Assembly: GCA_030386875.1 (NCBI GenBank)
Contig: CM059562.1
Location: forward strand, 44,661,757 to 44,725,756
DNA from: Morinoia aosen
Taxonomy: Eukaryota; Arthropoda; Malacostraca; Amphipoda; Talitridae
Length of the DNA stretch: 64,000 bases
Reading direction: 5' to 3'
Under the pieces are notes generated by a model. It searched no databases, was not told the DNA's origin, and worked only from the letters and a program-made list of their open reading frames with translations. This document shows, one piece after another, positions 23,763 through 34,727 of the stretch. The first letter of the stretch is position 1; every line of letters starts with the position of its first letter. The translations under genes were made by a program, and so were the position numbers.

Positions 23763-25400
23763 TTATAAGGAAGCTTTATAGAATTATATTATATAACTTT
23801 ATAAGGAACCTTGTTCTAATTAGGAGTACGCATTTCTTAAATAAATGAAAAACGTTGTTAAGGAAAAATCTTTTGGGGTTCCCGCAATGTTTTTCGAGTT
23901 TGTCTTTGCATACAATTTGTTAAAATTATCCTCCTCAATGCGTTACGACTAATACCGTAGTAGTTCCGGCAGGATGAGTAGGAGCGGTGAGCATCGTAAC
24001 TATTCCTTCGCAATTATTGTTCGAGTGAAGAAGCCACGAAGTTCAAATGATTTATTAAGATTTTCAAGTCGTTCGAGAAACTTCATTTAGTTCTCTTTGA
24101 TGTGGTAGCTTAGAGCGGAAACTATTTGCCTAAGTTAAAAGGGAGAAATAAAGCACATACATGTACATATAAAAAACACAAAATTACCTGATTACAACGA
24201 TGGCTACTAAGGAAGTACAACTTGCCGGATTCACTAACATTGCTGCGAACATTATAAGCCCAGAATAATAAAAAAAAACATTAGTAAAATAATTTTTTTC
24301 GTGTAGAGAGAAGAGGGACTTCTATTTTCTTCAAAAAACTTGAACGTATTTCAACAGAACCAAACACATGCTGTGAGTGAGCAACATTAGCTGCCATTTT
24401 AACACGTTCAGTTCATAGTACAATAATTATTCATATCAAGCATCATTCATAGTGCTTAAAGAAGGATGAAGTCTTCATTTTCAAAAAATATTACTATGAG
24501 GAATGAGAAATTCTTGTGCGTGGCATGGGTGACTGTTTTTACTCCATGCATTCGTAAGGGATATCAGCAAAAAACCTTATTTCAAATTACAATTGATGAC
24601 GCCCCATTTTTCTTCATTCAGTAAAACTTAGAAAATCGTCGTTACACAATATACAATGGTATTTTAGAGTTAACCTTCAGTTTCTCGAACAATAACTCGT
24701 CAGTAACAAATCATATTGACTTCGTTCAATCATAATTATTGTTAATTCACTTGGCCTCGGCGATCCTATTATGTACAGCCAAATATTTAAGTGCAATACA
24801 TCAAAAAGAAATTTTTAAAATGCTCTATTGTAGAAGCACAACAGCTGTCGAGTTGGCTTCCACGCATTAGGTACAAAATAAATTCAATAACACAACTAAC
24901 AATGTAATTTAGTGAAGATATTAAGGGAGACCAAACGACAAGTCGAGTTCAAGAACGCGGGAAACATCACTCGGAAGCAGTACTGCCACCAGTCAAACAG
25001 CGATAACTTCGTTCATCCTCTGTCGGATCGGTTTCAACAAAACTTACTAGAGCTGCACACAGTCGCTTCAAAAACAATAAAGCTCATTTCCTGAGGTATT
25101 GGCAATACCTTACAAAGAGTCACTCGAAATTTGAGGTACACTGCAACAGTTTTACGAGTGAATTATAACTACATTTTAAAAATGTAAGATGTATAAATTG
25201 TAAATGTCAGGAACGCTAAATGTGCAGGTCTGTAAAATGAACATTAACTTCGAAAACCGTTCCACACAAAACGTTTTCCAGATTATATCTGAACCTAATG
25301 TCTCGTATTATTGGCATTACAATCGCAACAGAATAGTGTTCGCGTAAGTATTCCACTGTAAGTTGATTCCTTTTCTAACTTTCTAAAGGTTCCTTCTAAA
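23763..25400. other. Non-coding stretch, nothing recognised
   Basis: AT-rich DNA between the LINE truncation point and a PLE fragment. Open frames here are short and unlike known proteins. Confidence 0.5.
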
Positions 25401-25409
25401 GGTTCCATC

Positions 25410-25613
25410 TTCAATCATTTTCGTGTTGACCATAGTTGCAAACCATCCAATGAAGATCTGTTCCCTAACACCAAAATTCTATATAAAGTTATTAAAAAAG
25501 ATCGTATAAATATAATTGAAGCATTACACATTCATGTACAAAAACCTTCCCTTAATGAAAACACTAATGATTTTTTCGCTCTTAAACTGTTTAGCAGAAC
25601 TTCAGCTTGCTAG
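25410..25613 (+). pseudogene. Penelope-like element C-terminal fragment (GIY-YIG end)
   Basis: A 67-codon frame ends at TAG 25611. It reads HFRVDHSCKPS, then KILYKVIKKDRINIIEALHI, then KPSLNEN. This is the pattern seen after the GIY-YIG core at the C-terminus of PLE polyproteins (D/H-rich segment, then an EALhI..KPsLN motif). The GIY-YIG box itself and the RT are missing. A hammerhead-like motif follows about 220 bp downstream, as in a 3' pseudo-LTR. Confidence 0.6.
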
Positions 25614-25836
25614 GTATGACGAAGCTGCTCGACCATTTTGCTCATGTCTCTCGTGTGGTGAACATTGAGGATTTTGTACAATATATCTAGTCATGCTTAC
25701 TATTTCTGTGATAAAAATTGATCCTTTGTCTAGTCGCTTTCGTCTTTTGTGATCCAAATTCCTAGTCTATAGTACTTAAGTTTTAGTTTTTGCGTTTTTC
25801 CAATGTGACAAAATTATTCTGTATATTTTTTTCCAG

Positions 25837-25866
25837 CTTGAGGATGATGTGAGATACATCGAAACG
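25837..25866 (+). ncRNA. Hammerhead-like motif downstream of PLE fragment
   Basis: TTGAGGA is followed by GATGT, a GAGAT loop, ACATC and GAAACG. The core differs from CUGANGA by one base (T for C), so it may be inactive. Position and sequence parallel the motif at 18205-18240. Confidence 0.4.
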
Positions 25867-25879
25867 TTGCATTTTATAG

Positions 25880-26990
25880 TTAGACAAAAATGTAGATTTT
25901 TATGAATTGCTGTATTTTTGTACAAAAATGCTAGGAGCATTTTTGAACAAACTTACACGTGAGGAAATTGGTGTGTAAGTAGATTCCTTACGCCGCGGCC
26001 AGACAAACAGCAGTGGAGCAGGGCAGAGCAGAGCAGACCCGGCGCGGTGTTTTATGTTAGTGGTATTCCTATTAGGGTGGCCAGACAAGTAGCACAGAGC
26101 AGAGCAGGACAGCGCTATCTGAAGCTGCGCCAGCGGCGTTTTATCTTGGATGCAGGCCTTCCACGCTCGTCAATCTTTGCACCCTAGGCTGGCACGTATT
26201 TTACCCTAGAATGCTCCTTGATTACCCTAGAAAATATCAATGACGGAAATCTACTAATTACCGTATAGTCTTTAAAAACAGTACTGGCTTTGCCTTGAAT
26301 TAAGTCCCATTGACAGCTTTTTTTAAGTTCCTGGGGAAATATTAATTAATGAGTGATTTATCTTAACACCTTCATTTTGGAAATGTGTATAAAATATCAT
26401 TCCATTAAAATTACAAAATATCTTTCAATTGTGGATCGATAAACAACTCAAACAACGCACACAAAGCGCTGTGGCCGACAAAATTGAAATCCAGGTTTAC
26501 ATAACTTGTGTTCACAATACATAAATAATAATTGTTAAAAAAAGTAACAAATTTCTTGATAAAAAATGCAGGCCTATGTAATATTTTTTCCCGCTTCTTG
26601 TATCGAGTCGTTTGACCGATCCAAAACAAAACAAATAAAAATGTATGAATTCTACGTGCGTTGTTAAGTATAGTCTTTGATCTTTATGCAAATAATTTCT
26701 TATCTCCAGGAAACTATATTACTCACATAGAAGTAAAGATCTGGAAAAACCTAGTACAAACTACAATCTACAACATAATAAAAACGTTATCATGCTTTTT
26801 GCCTCTTATGTTTTTATGCATTGACATTGCTGAAGAAATCCTGCCAGTGTGGACCTGGCATTATTTGTCTCTTCATTAATAGCCCTAATTAAATTAGTAT
26901 CAAATAGGACATTAGATACTGAGAATACACTGCATGCATCAAACCACGCACGGTTTCATTCTTCAAACTGGTTCTTTGAAAAGTTTTGGT
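25880..26990. other. Non-coding region with a short GC-rich direct repeat
   Basis: GGCCAGACAA followed by AGCA and a GAGCAG-rich run occurs twice (about 25996-26045 and 26082-26120), each followed by a GCG...GTTTTAT word. Beyond that there are TACCCTAG words at 26190-26240 and nothing else. Confidence 0.45.
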
Positions 26991-26998
26991 CAAATTAA

Positions 26999-28042
26999 GG
27001 GGGTCATCTGAGCGATTTTTTGTTTATGAACCGATTGTTTCAAAATTTGGTCGGAATAAGTAAGTTAGAAAAAACACAATTCACTTGTTTAAATTTTCGG
27101 TTTTAGCCTTAGTTTTTGAGGAAATGGGCGATATTATTTTTTAGTGTTTTATTGTCGGAAATTTCAAAGAAATAGAAGTCAATGAGTTTTCATGCTAGAA
27201 CAAAACTAAGGAAAATTTTAGAATTCTTGAAATATTTCTGACAAAGTAACAGGGCTGAATTTTTCATTTTTATTTCTATTTTATTTTTACATGCGGTTTT
27301 CTATCAGTATCTAGAATATACAAAATGTTCGGTTGCGTAGAATGGCAAAAAAATTGAAGGTAAAAATTTGAAAAAAATTGTCTGTTAGAATGTTGGAAAT
27401 GTTAAAGGGATTTCAAAACTATCTTTTTTTTCTTGCATAAAAACTCATTGTCTTCTATTCATGTTTAGGTGGAAAATTTCATTTCACGAAAGATACGAAA
27501 AACATAAATTTTGTGGCGAAATGTGATATAACGCTTATTTTTTACTTGAATCCTTTGTTCACGTTGTATTACTATCTGTAAAAACTATTCCTGCGTAATT
27601 CTATACTTATACTGGGGAAAGCATATTACATGTATAAATTACACGAATGAAATACATTTACCTCTCATTATTTTTGTGCAAACACGGTGAATTTTTTACT
27701 TGTGGACCGATTGTTTGTTCAGATATTTAAAAAAATTATAATCAAGAAATTTTCATGATAAAACAAAACCAAAGACAGTTTTGGAATGCTTGAAACATTT
27801 CTAACAAACTACCGAAGCCAAATTTTTCATTTTCTTTTCTGTTTTTTTTTACCCTGGGGTAAAATTCATGATTTTTGACCCCCATCACCCCCAGCTTGTT
27901 AGACCCCTCTTGGAGGGGGGATGGGGAGGAGTCTAGTGCCGGTAGTCCAAAAAAATTTTAGGTCACAATAGCCCACTACCTAAGAATCCTGTTCCAGCAA
28001 AAAAAAATTGATCAATTAGACCAAAATCGCTCAGATGACCCC
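26999..28042. mobile_element. Non-autonomous DNA element flanked by TTAA (1.04 kb)
   Basis: TTAA at 26995-26998 precedes GGGGGTCATCTGAGCGATTT. The right end inverted is GGGGTCATCTGAGCGATTTT, and TTAA follows at 28043-28046. Apart from one extra G the 20-bp ends are identical inverted repeats. The interior is AT-rich, non-coding and itself partly repetitive (AAATTTTTCATTTT words near 27250 and 27820). The TTAA target fits piggyBac- or Kolobok-like elements; no transposase is present. Confidence 0.75.
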
Positions 28043-28139
28043 TTAATCAACGAATGCGTTTGAAAATGGGAGGGACAACAACGTTCAAATTATAGTTGTA
28101 AGATTTGGTTAGCATTGTAGCTCACAGGCATTTTTACGG

Positions 28140-28545
28140 CTAAGCGCTGTATCCCAGTAACCAACGGCTGACATGACTGGTGTCGATTGTTCCCAAGTAA
28201 TGCTCTCGCCATTCTTCATCAAGAAAAAAAAGAAAAAATGTGCATTTCCAAGTTGTCACATGAGATACATGCCAACATATTGGCTCAAGAAATTTCTTAT
28301 CGACAAACTTTTCCATTGGGGAAATTTCGTCTAAGATACTGTATAAGACAAAGATGTTGCAGTCTGTGTTGATCATTAAGCGGGTTTAGACAGCGTACGA
28401 GGTCATGTTCAGGATCCTCGACGGAAAATCGTTTTTGGGTTTGTGAAACTGCTTCAACTAAGAAGCGTCTACAATTAGGAAAAAGCTCTTTCTCTTGTGA
28501 AGTAATGCCAGTTATCTCTAACATCGTTTCAGTTGCTGTCATCCC
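28140..28545 (-). pseudogene. Possible hAT-type transposase remnant
   Basis: The minus-strand frame 28542-28297 encodes ELFPNCRRFLVEAVSQTQ and DPEHDLVRCLNPLNDQ. This resembles the region before the dimerisation domain of hAT-like or domesticated ZBED-type proteins. It shifts frame at about 28300 and continues as CWHVSHVTTWK. Family assignment is weak. Bases 28230-28285 recur inverted at 59541-59596 with about two mismatches, so at least part of it is dispersed. Confidence 0.3.
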
Positions 28546-28559
28546 AATGCTGTGTATAC

Positions 28560-29546
28560 TTTTTCACCTACTTGCACTAAATCACTAGTGAATGTTGGAT
28601 GGGCCCTTCTGGAAGTTGTCGAAGACCATCATCGTGAAAGTTTGTGAGTGTTATTTATGACAATAAATCATTAAGAACGAACGCTGCGAAAAAATATTAC
28701 TCGGAGGGAATGTGATTTGCTCACACATTAGAAATTATCCTAAAAACAAACATTACGACTGTACAGAGTGTCTCATACCGCGTAACTGCGTTGCAGGTGC
28801 TGTGCAGAATGAAGGTGCACGACATCGCAAGAGCTAGCGAGCACTTAGTTACACTATTTGTTTTCATGTAATATCCCGAGCACATTACTAAAATAAAAAA
28901 TGACGGTAAAATCGAAGTATAATTTTTGATGATGTCAACATCACCTAAATTATGTAATTAGCTCTAGGCGCTTGAAATATCTTGAAAATATATGAAAGTT
29001 CATTTTTCATTATATGAATAACATGTGAACGAAATTAAAAAATCTAAACCCAAAATTAGATTCTAACTTAGCTGAAAACCTCTTTAATCAGAACATTACA
29101 ATAGTCATGTGATGAAAGTATCATTTCGTATATTATTGAGAGAAAGGGAATTTTTGAACAAATTCATGCTCAGGGTCAATTCACGCACACTGCAGATAGA
29201 AGTTAAAATATTGAAAGAACTTAATGAAAGTTAATTACATTTGAAGAATAAAGTAAAAGGCCCTGAAAAATCCCAGCATTGCACCGAAAATTTTTCCCCC
29301 GAAAGATAACAAAAACATTTCATTTCAATAAAAGTCCAATATTCGAAAGGAGTAAAAAAAAAATGTGTCAAATAATGTTGAAAATAGCAAATATTGTGCA
29401 AATCGTGCTTTCATCAAGTCTTCATTAAGTATTAACGGAAATTGATTTCGTGACTACTGGTCGGTCAGCAGCATCATGAAATTCCCTCCGTGTACACTGG
29501 TGCCTCACGAGTGACGACGCATTCAAAGTGTTGAAGGTCGAATCTC
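28560..29546. other. Non-coding stretch, nothing recognised
   Basis: No coding, RNA or repeat signal could be supported between the hAT-like remnant and the Mutator-like MITE. Confidence 0.5.
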
Positions 29547-29556
29547 GGTACAAACC

Positions 29557-29987
29557 AAGGAGCTTTAATGGAATGGAGGCGGCATCAGCGCTCTAAAGTG
29601 AAGCCAATTTTCGGTAGCTGTAGGGTATACGGGCACACACACGGAGATGGGGCTCAGTGCGTGTCAGACACTCAGCGTGACAGGGCGCCGCTTATCCACG
29701 CTGCGGTCAGGGACGAGTTTTTTCAATATGAGTTTCTTTATCATTCAGCGAGGACGCAATTGAAATATATGCCTAAAAAAATGTATAGCACAGAGTAGCG
29801 CAAGTCTGCCATTTAACAGCGCGGTCTTCAGTCGCTGATGATGGAGGTGGTGCTACCCCTCCACTGCAACACCACCTCCACACTGGGACCCAATGCCGGG
29901 TGGGCGGGGCTTGGGAGGGCAGAAGTAGCTTCACTCGCTTGACTGGCAAAAGATAGCGATGCCGCCTCCATTCTATTAAAGCTCCTT
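29557..29987. mobile_element. Mutator-like MITE with 10-bp target duplication
   Basis: The ends are inverted repeats of about 30 bp starting AAGGAGCTTTAAT and continuing GAATGGAGGCGGCATC, with one mismatch. GGTACAAACC stands immediately outside both ends (29547-29556 and 29988-29997). A 9-10 bp duplication with long TIRs fits Mutator-like elements. The 431-bp interior is GC-richer than its surroundings and does not code. Confidence 0.8.
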
Positions 29988-30304
29988 GGTACAAACCCCC
30001 CGGTGATTTTTACTTATGGGGAAAGACAGAACTTGAACATAATTTTCGCCCTACCCAGATGTCGGAAATGGGGACCGGTTGACCGGGGTTAATCGTCATC
30101 GCGTCCTGTTGTTATATATGAGGCCTTTGAAAAACCATTGTACAATTTAATCATCAGACACAACTGCAATAAAATATAATTTACAATACATCTCAGCAAC
30201 TGAATGCAATAAGTAGTATTTCATACAATGGGTGTTCTCACCTCAGTCAATCCTACCCAAATTATATTTTATTAGTCTCGTTATTGCTATGCACAAAAGA
30301 AGAA

Positions 30305-30680
30305 TATTAGATTAGATTATAAGTTAGTTTAAGCTTCCCTAACCGCTGCAAAAATAGAGCGTATCGAAGAGAGGAAGGAGGAAGGCACCAGTTAGTATGG
30401 AGATAAGAAAATGAGGAATCTATGCAGAAAGGGCATAGAAACAGTAAGATGGGTAAGAAGTTCATGAAATAAGATAAAAGTTGAAGAAGAAAGTCAGAGG
30501 TGCTGAAAAACAGGACAGTAATGAACCGAAAAAAAGTGGTCCTTAACATAACAAAAAACATTTTATTTCAACAAAAAGAAGGCCTACCTAACTCTCAGCT
30601 CGGGCCCTCACATTTTTCCCCTGGGAGCGCTAATTCCCATAGATACAATAGTTGTATCCCCCTGAGGGGTGCAAAAGAAG
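30305..30680 (+). repeat. Dispersed retroposon family, copy 4 (most complete)
   Basis: Runs from TTAGATTAGATTATAAGT through GGAATCTATGCAGAAAGG, AGTTGAAGAAGAAAG and CAGTAATGAACCG, then CTCAGCTCGGGCCCTCACAT, CCCCTGGGAGCGCTAATTCC and a final CCCCTGAGGGG. About 375 bp. Several partial copies keep only the right half, which suggests 5' truncation during retroposition. No tRNA-like promoter was recognised. Confidence 0.78.
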
Positions 30681-30974
30681 AAGGCATGCAGTTAATATTC
30701 TCTCTCAACAGTTTCATAAGTGTTCCCAGTTAGGTGGAAGAAAATTCTGTTAAACGTAACAGCAATATGGAACATTTCATACAACTAAAAATGATTTCAT
30801 TAGGAAATACAACACCACCTCGACACTAAAGTTACTATTTGGTTTTCAAATAGCTATCACGAATGTAATAACATTGGCACCACAAATCCGAATTCAAACC
30901 TAAAAAAATCAAAATCTGGAGTTACAACCGCTTTCCTTTATCCTTCTCAGGAAGACAATTGAAGAAATTTCATC

Positions 30975-31715
30975 CGCTCATGTTATCTTGCCCTCATGTC
31001 GCGAGAACCGCTCCCTGCATAGCCTAATCGACTTTTACTAAGTGTACAATACATTTTTAATATAAGAGAACAATCAGCACCCCACTGATGGTGAGAAGTG
31101 GGAAGATTGATTTTAGCAAGTTTGTTAGGGGAATGCAGCTGAGTTTGAGAGAGGAAATATGGGAAGACCAATTTAACTTGGGAGCATCTGGAGTTACTCC
31201 CAGATACCGGTGTTTGCTTACAAAAGTCAGAGTTGTTCCTGCCACAATTATTGATAGAGGAATGGTTTGAGAGAGTGTAAAGAGCATGCATTTTTTTTTT
31301 CTAAATTCAATGAGAGCCCCCATCTTGAGATCCATTCATGAAATGAGGTCAGTGCCACCTGTATTGATTGAACAGCATTTGCTAAGATTTTGTGAGAAGA
31401 AAAGAATGTGATGTCATCAGCGTACTCTGCACTCTGTACATCTGGAAATGAAGACACGTCACTCAGCATTACATTAAATAATAATGGGGAGAGCACTGCT
31501 CCTTGGGGAACACCAGACTTCATTTTCTTGTCCCCAGAGCGTAGGCCTTCAAAGAAAACCTGAAAACTGCGTTTTGATAGATAACAACGGATCCAGCGAA
31601 GAAGCTTACCATGTATTCCTATTTTTTGAGAGTTTTTACAAAAGGCCTGTATGCCGAACACGATCGAAGGCCTGAGTAACATCGCAGAAGGCCACTACTA
31701 GAAATTGTCGTCTCC
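30975..31715 (-). pseudogene. I/R1/Jockey-type LINE reverse-transcriptase fragment
   Basis: On the minus strand: FCDVTQAFDRV at about 31680, GVPQGAVLSPLLFNVMLSD, then AEYADDITFF (catalytic YADD), WGLSLNLEKK, a HRYLGV motif, and a WGAD...RLGYA motif near 31000. Frameshifts occur near 31680, 31290 and 31090. The sequence is clearly different from the CR1/Jockey-like LINE at 51.7 kb, so it is a second LINE family. Both ends are cut. Confidence 0.8.
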
Positions 31716-32325
31716 GTTGCGTCATTCGGATGGCTGACTCACGATATACATAAGACAGGTAAGTCCACTTCAAAGGGGACAGCTCTCGCAACCGTTAGAC
31801 AAGCCAGCCAATAGGAGATGTTTGAGGTGATGACGCTACCACACCACATCGCAGCAGCAATGCACTGGCTGCCGTACGTAGGATTGCACCATGGCTGGAA
31901 CTGCCGGGTTTCCGCACATACGTAATGAAAAATTTAAAATCGTCTGGAAACTTTGAAACTGAAAAACGATGATAATATCGTATGCAATGCTTAATAGCCA
32001 CGTAACGAGTAAAATTTGCGTGCATACTGAGCATAAATTTCATATTTATCAATACAAAGCTCCGTTCCCGACTAGCACCTCATTTAAATTCTCAAATTCA
32101 AATGTTGCTTTTGGAGTGATTAAAGGATAACTCAAATGAAAGTCCACATAATGTTACTGTATATATCTGAAGAAACACCACATTCATAGTTTGTAAACGA
32201 AAATTTATCCTGCATAAACCACAGGATTAAATTACGCTAGCAAACAATGCTTTCCGCTTCAAGAACCTCTTCAATTCTGATAGAGAACTGGGTAAACTAT
32301 ATATCATATTAGGCAGGATTAGTCA
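31716..32325. other. Non-coding stretch, nothing recognised
   Basis: No supported gene or repeat here. Confidence 0.5.
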
Positions 32326-32419
32326 TTTTCCAATATCCACACTCTTTTAATGACATTAATTTTAGCCTCTACATAGAGGCTAAAATTAATGTCCTTAAAA
32401 GAGGATGGATATTGTAAAA
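32326..32419. repeat. Near-perfect 94-bp palindrome
   Basis: Two 47-base arms read TTTTCCAATATCC, then CTCTTTTAA-GACATTAATT and TTAGCCTCTA, with only a few mismatches and essentially no loop. It is a tiny foldback element or the end-to-end remains of TIRs. Confidence 0.85.
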
Positions 32420-32604
32420 TATAAAATACATATATACATATTATTTAGTCCTTGTATAAAGTGTAAAAATAGGCTCCCGGAGTACTAATCTTCTGTACAA
32501 ATATTTATCTTGAATCTTTTTCGTAATCTGCTGTGCTCTCTTAATCTTACCTACCGATTTGTTCAGACGATTTTTGAATAATCACCGCTACATCAGATTG
32601 CGTT

Positions 32605-33014
32605 AAGCCCGTGCCACACCTTGCAACTTTGAGTGCTCCATGCCGCACCGACGAGTTGCCCAGAGCTCTCTCACCGCTTGGGCAGCCACATGAGCAAAAG
32701 TCCAGGCAGCTTGATTCATGTAGCAAGACGACACCGCACAGCAGAGCCAGTGCGAGCCAAGCAGGCATTGAGCACGGTTGTCTCGCTCAAGCGTTCACTG
32801 TTGTCTCGCTAGCGCGTTCCGCGGTAATCCGAGCGCAGCTGCTTTGCAGAGCACATTGTCGTCTGACGTCCTCCTCCTCTCAAAGCTTCAATGCAACTGA
32901 CTGCCGCGCGTTGTCACGCGCTCATCCAAAAGCTCGTTAAGCCGCAGCGGTTGTTCTGCGACGCCAATACAGTCACAAGTAGCATTGACATAATGCAAGG
33001 TGTGGCACGGGCTT
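32605..33014. mobile_element. TIR MITE of about 410 bp
   Basis: AAGCCCGTGCCACACCTTGC starts the left end, and the same sequence inverted closes the right end. The interior is GC-rich and non-coding. No clear target duplication was found (left flank GCGTT, right flank TATAA), so the class is open. Confidence 0.75.
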
Positions 33015-33116
33015 TATAAACAATGTGTTATAAAGATCAGTTACCTTTCAAATTGCCCTATGTACACGATCGATGTTTAAATAATTGAAAATATCAAGAA
33101 CGAGCAACATTGAACT

Positions 33117-33189
33117 AAAAGTGTAGCTGCTGAAGTGGCTACAGGAATATTGGCAGTATTGCTGTAGTCATTCAAGCAGCTACACTTTT
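33117..33189. repeat. 73-bp hairpin (microRNA-precursor-like or micro-MITE)
   Basis: AAAAGTGTAGCTGCT and its inverse AGCAGCTACACTTTT form the base. Further pairing of GGCTACAG with CTGTAGTC continues towards the loop. The size and imperfect stem match a microRNA precursor, but tiny palindromic elements look the same and are common here. Confidence 0.55.
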
Positions 33190-33349
33190 CCCAATAAAAA
33201 TCCCTCAATACAGGAAAACACGCATTTGGCTAAGTTTTATTACATTGTCAAAAGTAGCCTTGCATCCGTATTTATTTCATGAATACATTAGTGCTGCAAT
33301 TTAGCTTTGTTGAACACTACGTCCTTTTCTTATTATACACAAAGTGTTC

Positions 33350-33686
33350 TGTAATTCGATGCACATACATCCATATGAAGAAAAACGCAAAATAAAAACG
33401 ATTTTCATGAGGGACAAAAACCTGAAAATGCCTCCGTTTCCGAAAAATGATGACCTGAAATAATTTTCGATTCCCGTAGGAATAGCCTAAAGCGCGCCAA
33501 CAACCTGCCCAAGAAGTTCGATTTTACTCGTTGGCTGCAGGGTAAACCTAATCCAACGGGAATCAAAAATTATTTCAGGTAATAATTCTTCGAAAACGAA
33601 AGAGTTTCGAGATTTTTATCACTAACGAAAATAGTTTCATTTTGCGTTTTTCTGTACATGTTGATAATATGTGCATCGAATTGTAA
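33350..33686. repeat. Foldback element of about 337 bp
   Basis: The left arm carries GTAATTCGATGCAC, GAAAAACGCAAAAT, and CCTGAAATAATTTT followed by GATTCCCG. All recur in reverse complement in the right arm. Arms are about 135 bp with moderate divergence around a 65-bp GC-richer loop. Confidence 0.8.
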
Positions 33687-33693
33687 ATCAAAA

Positions 33694-33885
33694 TTACAAT
33701 TTGTTTAATAGTCTCAGTTTGTTGTCCGTTCTATTGTTCCATTCCTGTTGCCACAGACGTCTCACAGCAGCCCTGATCCCGGGATAGTAGTCCCGAAAAG
33801 GTACCATTTGATTTAGAGCTTCCTGATCACTATCCGCTACTCGCCTCGCCTCCTGGTCAGCTCTCTGTGACAAAAAAAATTTCAT
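33694..33885 (-). pseudogene. LINE RNase H C-terminal fragment
   Basis: The frame encodes ADQEARRVA, which resembles the last RNase H motif (aDqlAk). It is followed by RRLWQQEWNN and NKLRLLN, a hallmark of the region after RNase H in I/R1-type LINEs (LWQ.EW....NKL). It is flanked at 33866 by a dispersed retroposon copy. Only this tail survives. Confidence 0.6.
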
Positions 33886-33995
33886 TTCAACAAAAAAAAA
33901 GCCTACCTAACTCTCACCTCGGGACCTCACGTATTCCCATATTAGCTAATTTCCTTTGATACATTAGTTGTCTCGCCCTGAGGATAATATATGTA
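33866..33995 (+). repeat. Dispersed retroposon family, copy 5 (right half only)
   Basis: Contains CATTTCAACAAAAAAAAAG, CCTACCTAACTCTCACCTCG and TTGTCTCGCCCTGAGG. The left half of the unit is missing. Confidence 0.65.
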
Positions 33996-34589
33996 TTGGG
34001 TCCTAAACCCCTTAACTCCAATTAGTGATTTTAACCACTTCAAGCTTATGGTAGCTTAATAATCGCATAGTAGAATTCTAAGAACAATTTGCTCCTCTTC
34101 TTTTCAACAGAAGTGCTTCGTGTTTTTCATCATTCAAAATTGAAAGTTATAGTAAGATATAAATTTGTAAAATTCTGCAATGCACCGCTGTACCACAGAA
34201 TACTTGGAGAACATGCGAATTAAATTCAACTTAATCAAGTAAACGCAATAACTTATATTTTGTTCAACGCTCATGTAGCGCTGCAGGACTGTAAATGAAA
34301 TACAGGTCATATCGGTGTTATCAAAATGGGACACTGTCGGGACCAAGTTTCACCAATGGAAGAAACTTAATTATTTGTTATTTTGTCCCCTTTTTCTTTC
34401 ACATATGTCTTCCATAATGATGTACTCTGATAGATTGTAAAGTTCTAAACTTCACAAAAAAACTTGACGAGTAAGAACGTTATCTGCGATCAACAAGTGT
34501 TAGGCTCGGGACAGTTTGAATCGATTACTTCACGACCTGTCTAGCAGAAGCCAGGCAAATGACTGAATTTGCCGAACAAAACCAAGAAC

Positions 34590-34727
34590 TGAATCAGTCC
34601 GTCAAAAAAAAATATATTCCATTAAAAAAAGTGCTTCCTAAACGTCAGCTCGCGATCTCACACGTTCTCTATAGGAGCACTAATTTCCACACATAAAATA
34701 CTCGTAACCCCCGAGGGGTGCTTCTAA
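34590..34727 (+). repeat. Dispersed retroposon family, copy 6 (right half only)
   Basis: Contains CAGCTCGCGATCTCACAC, GGAGCACTAATTTCC and CCCCCGAGGGGTGC. It is the most diverged copy and lacks the left half. Confidence 0.6.

Noticed and set aside
29530-29560. tRNA B-box-like GGTCGAATCTC
   Set aside because: No A box or cloverleaf could be built around it; it borders the Mutator-like MITE.
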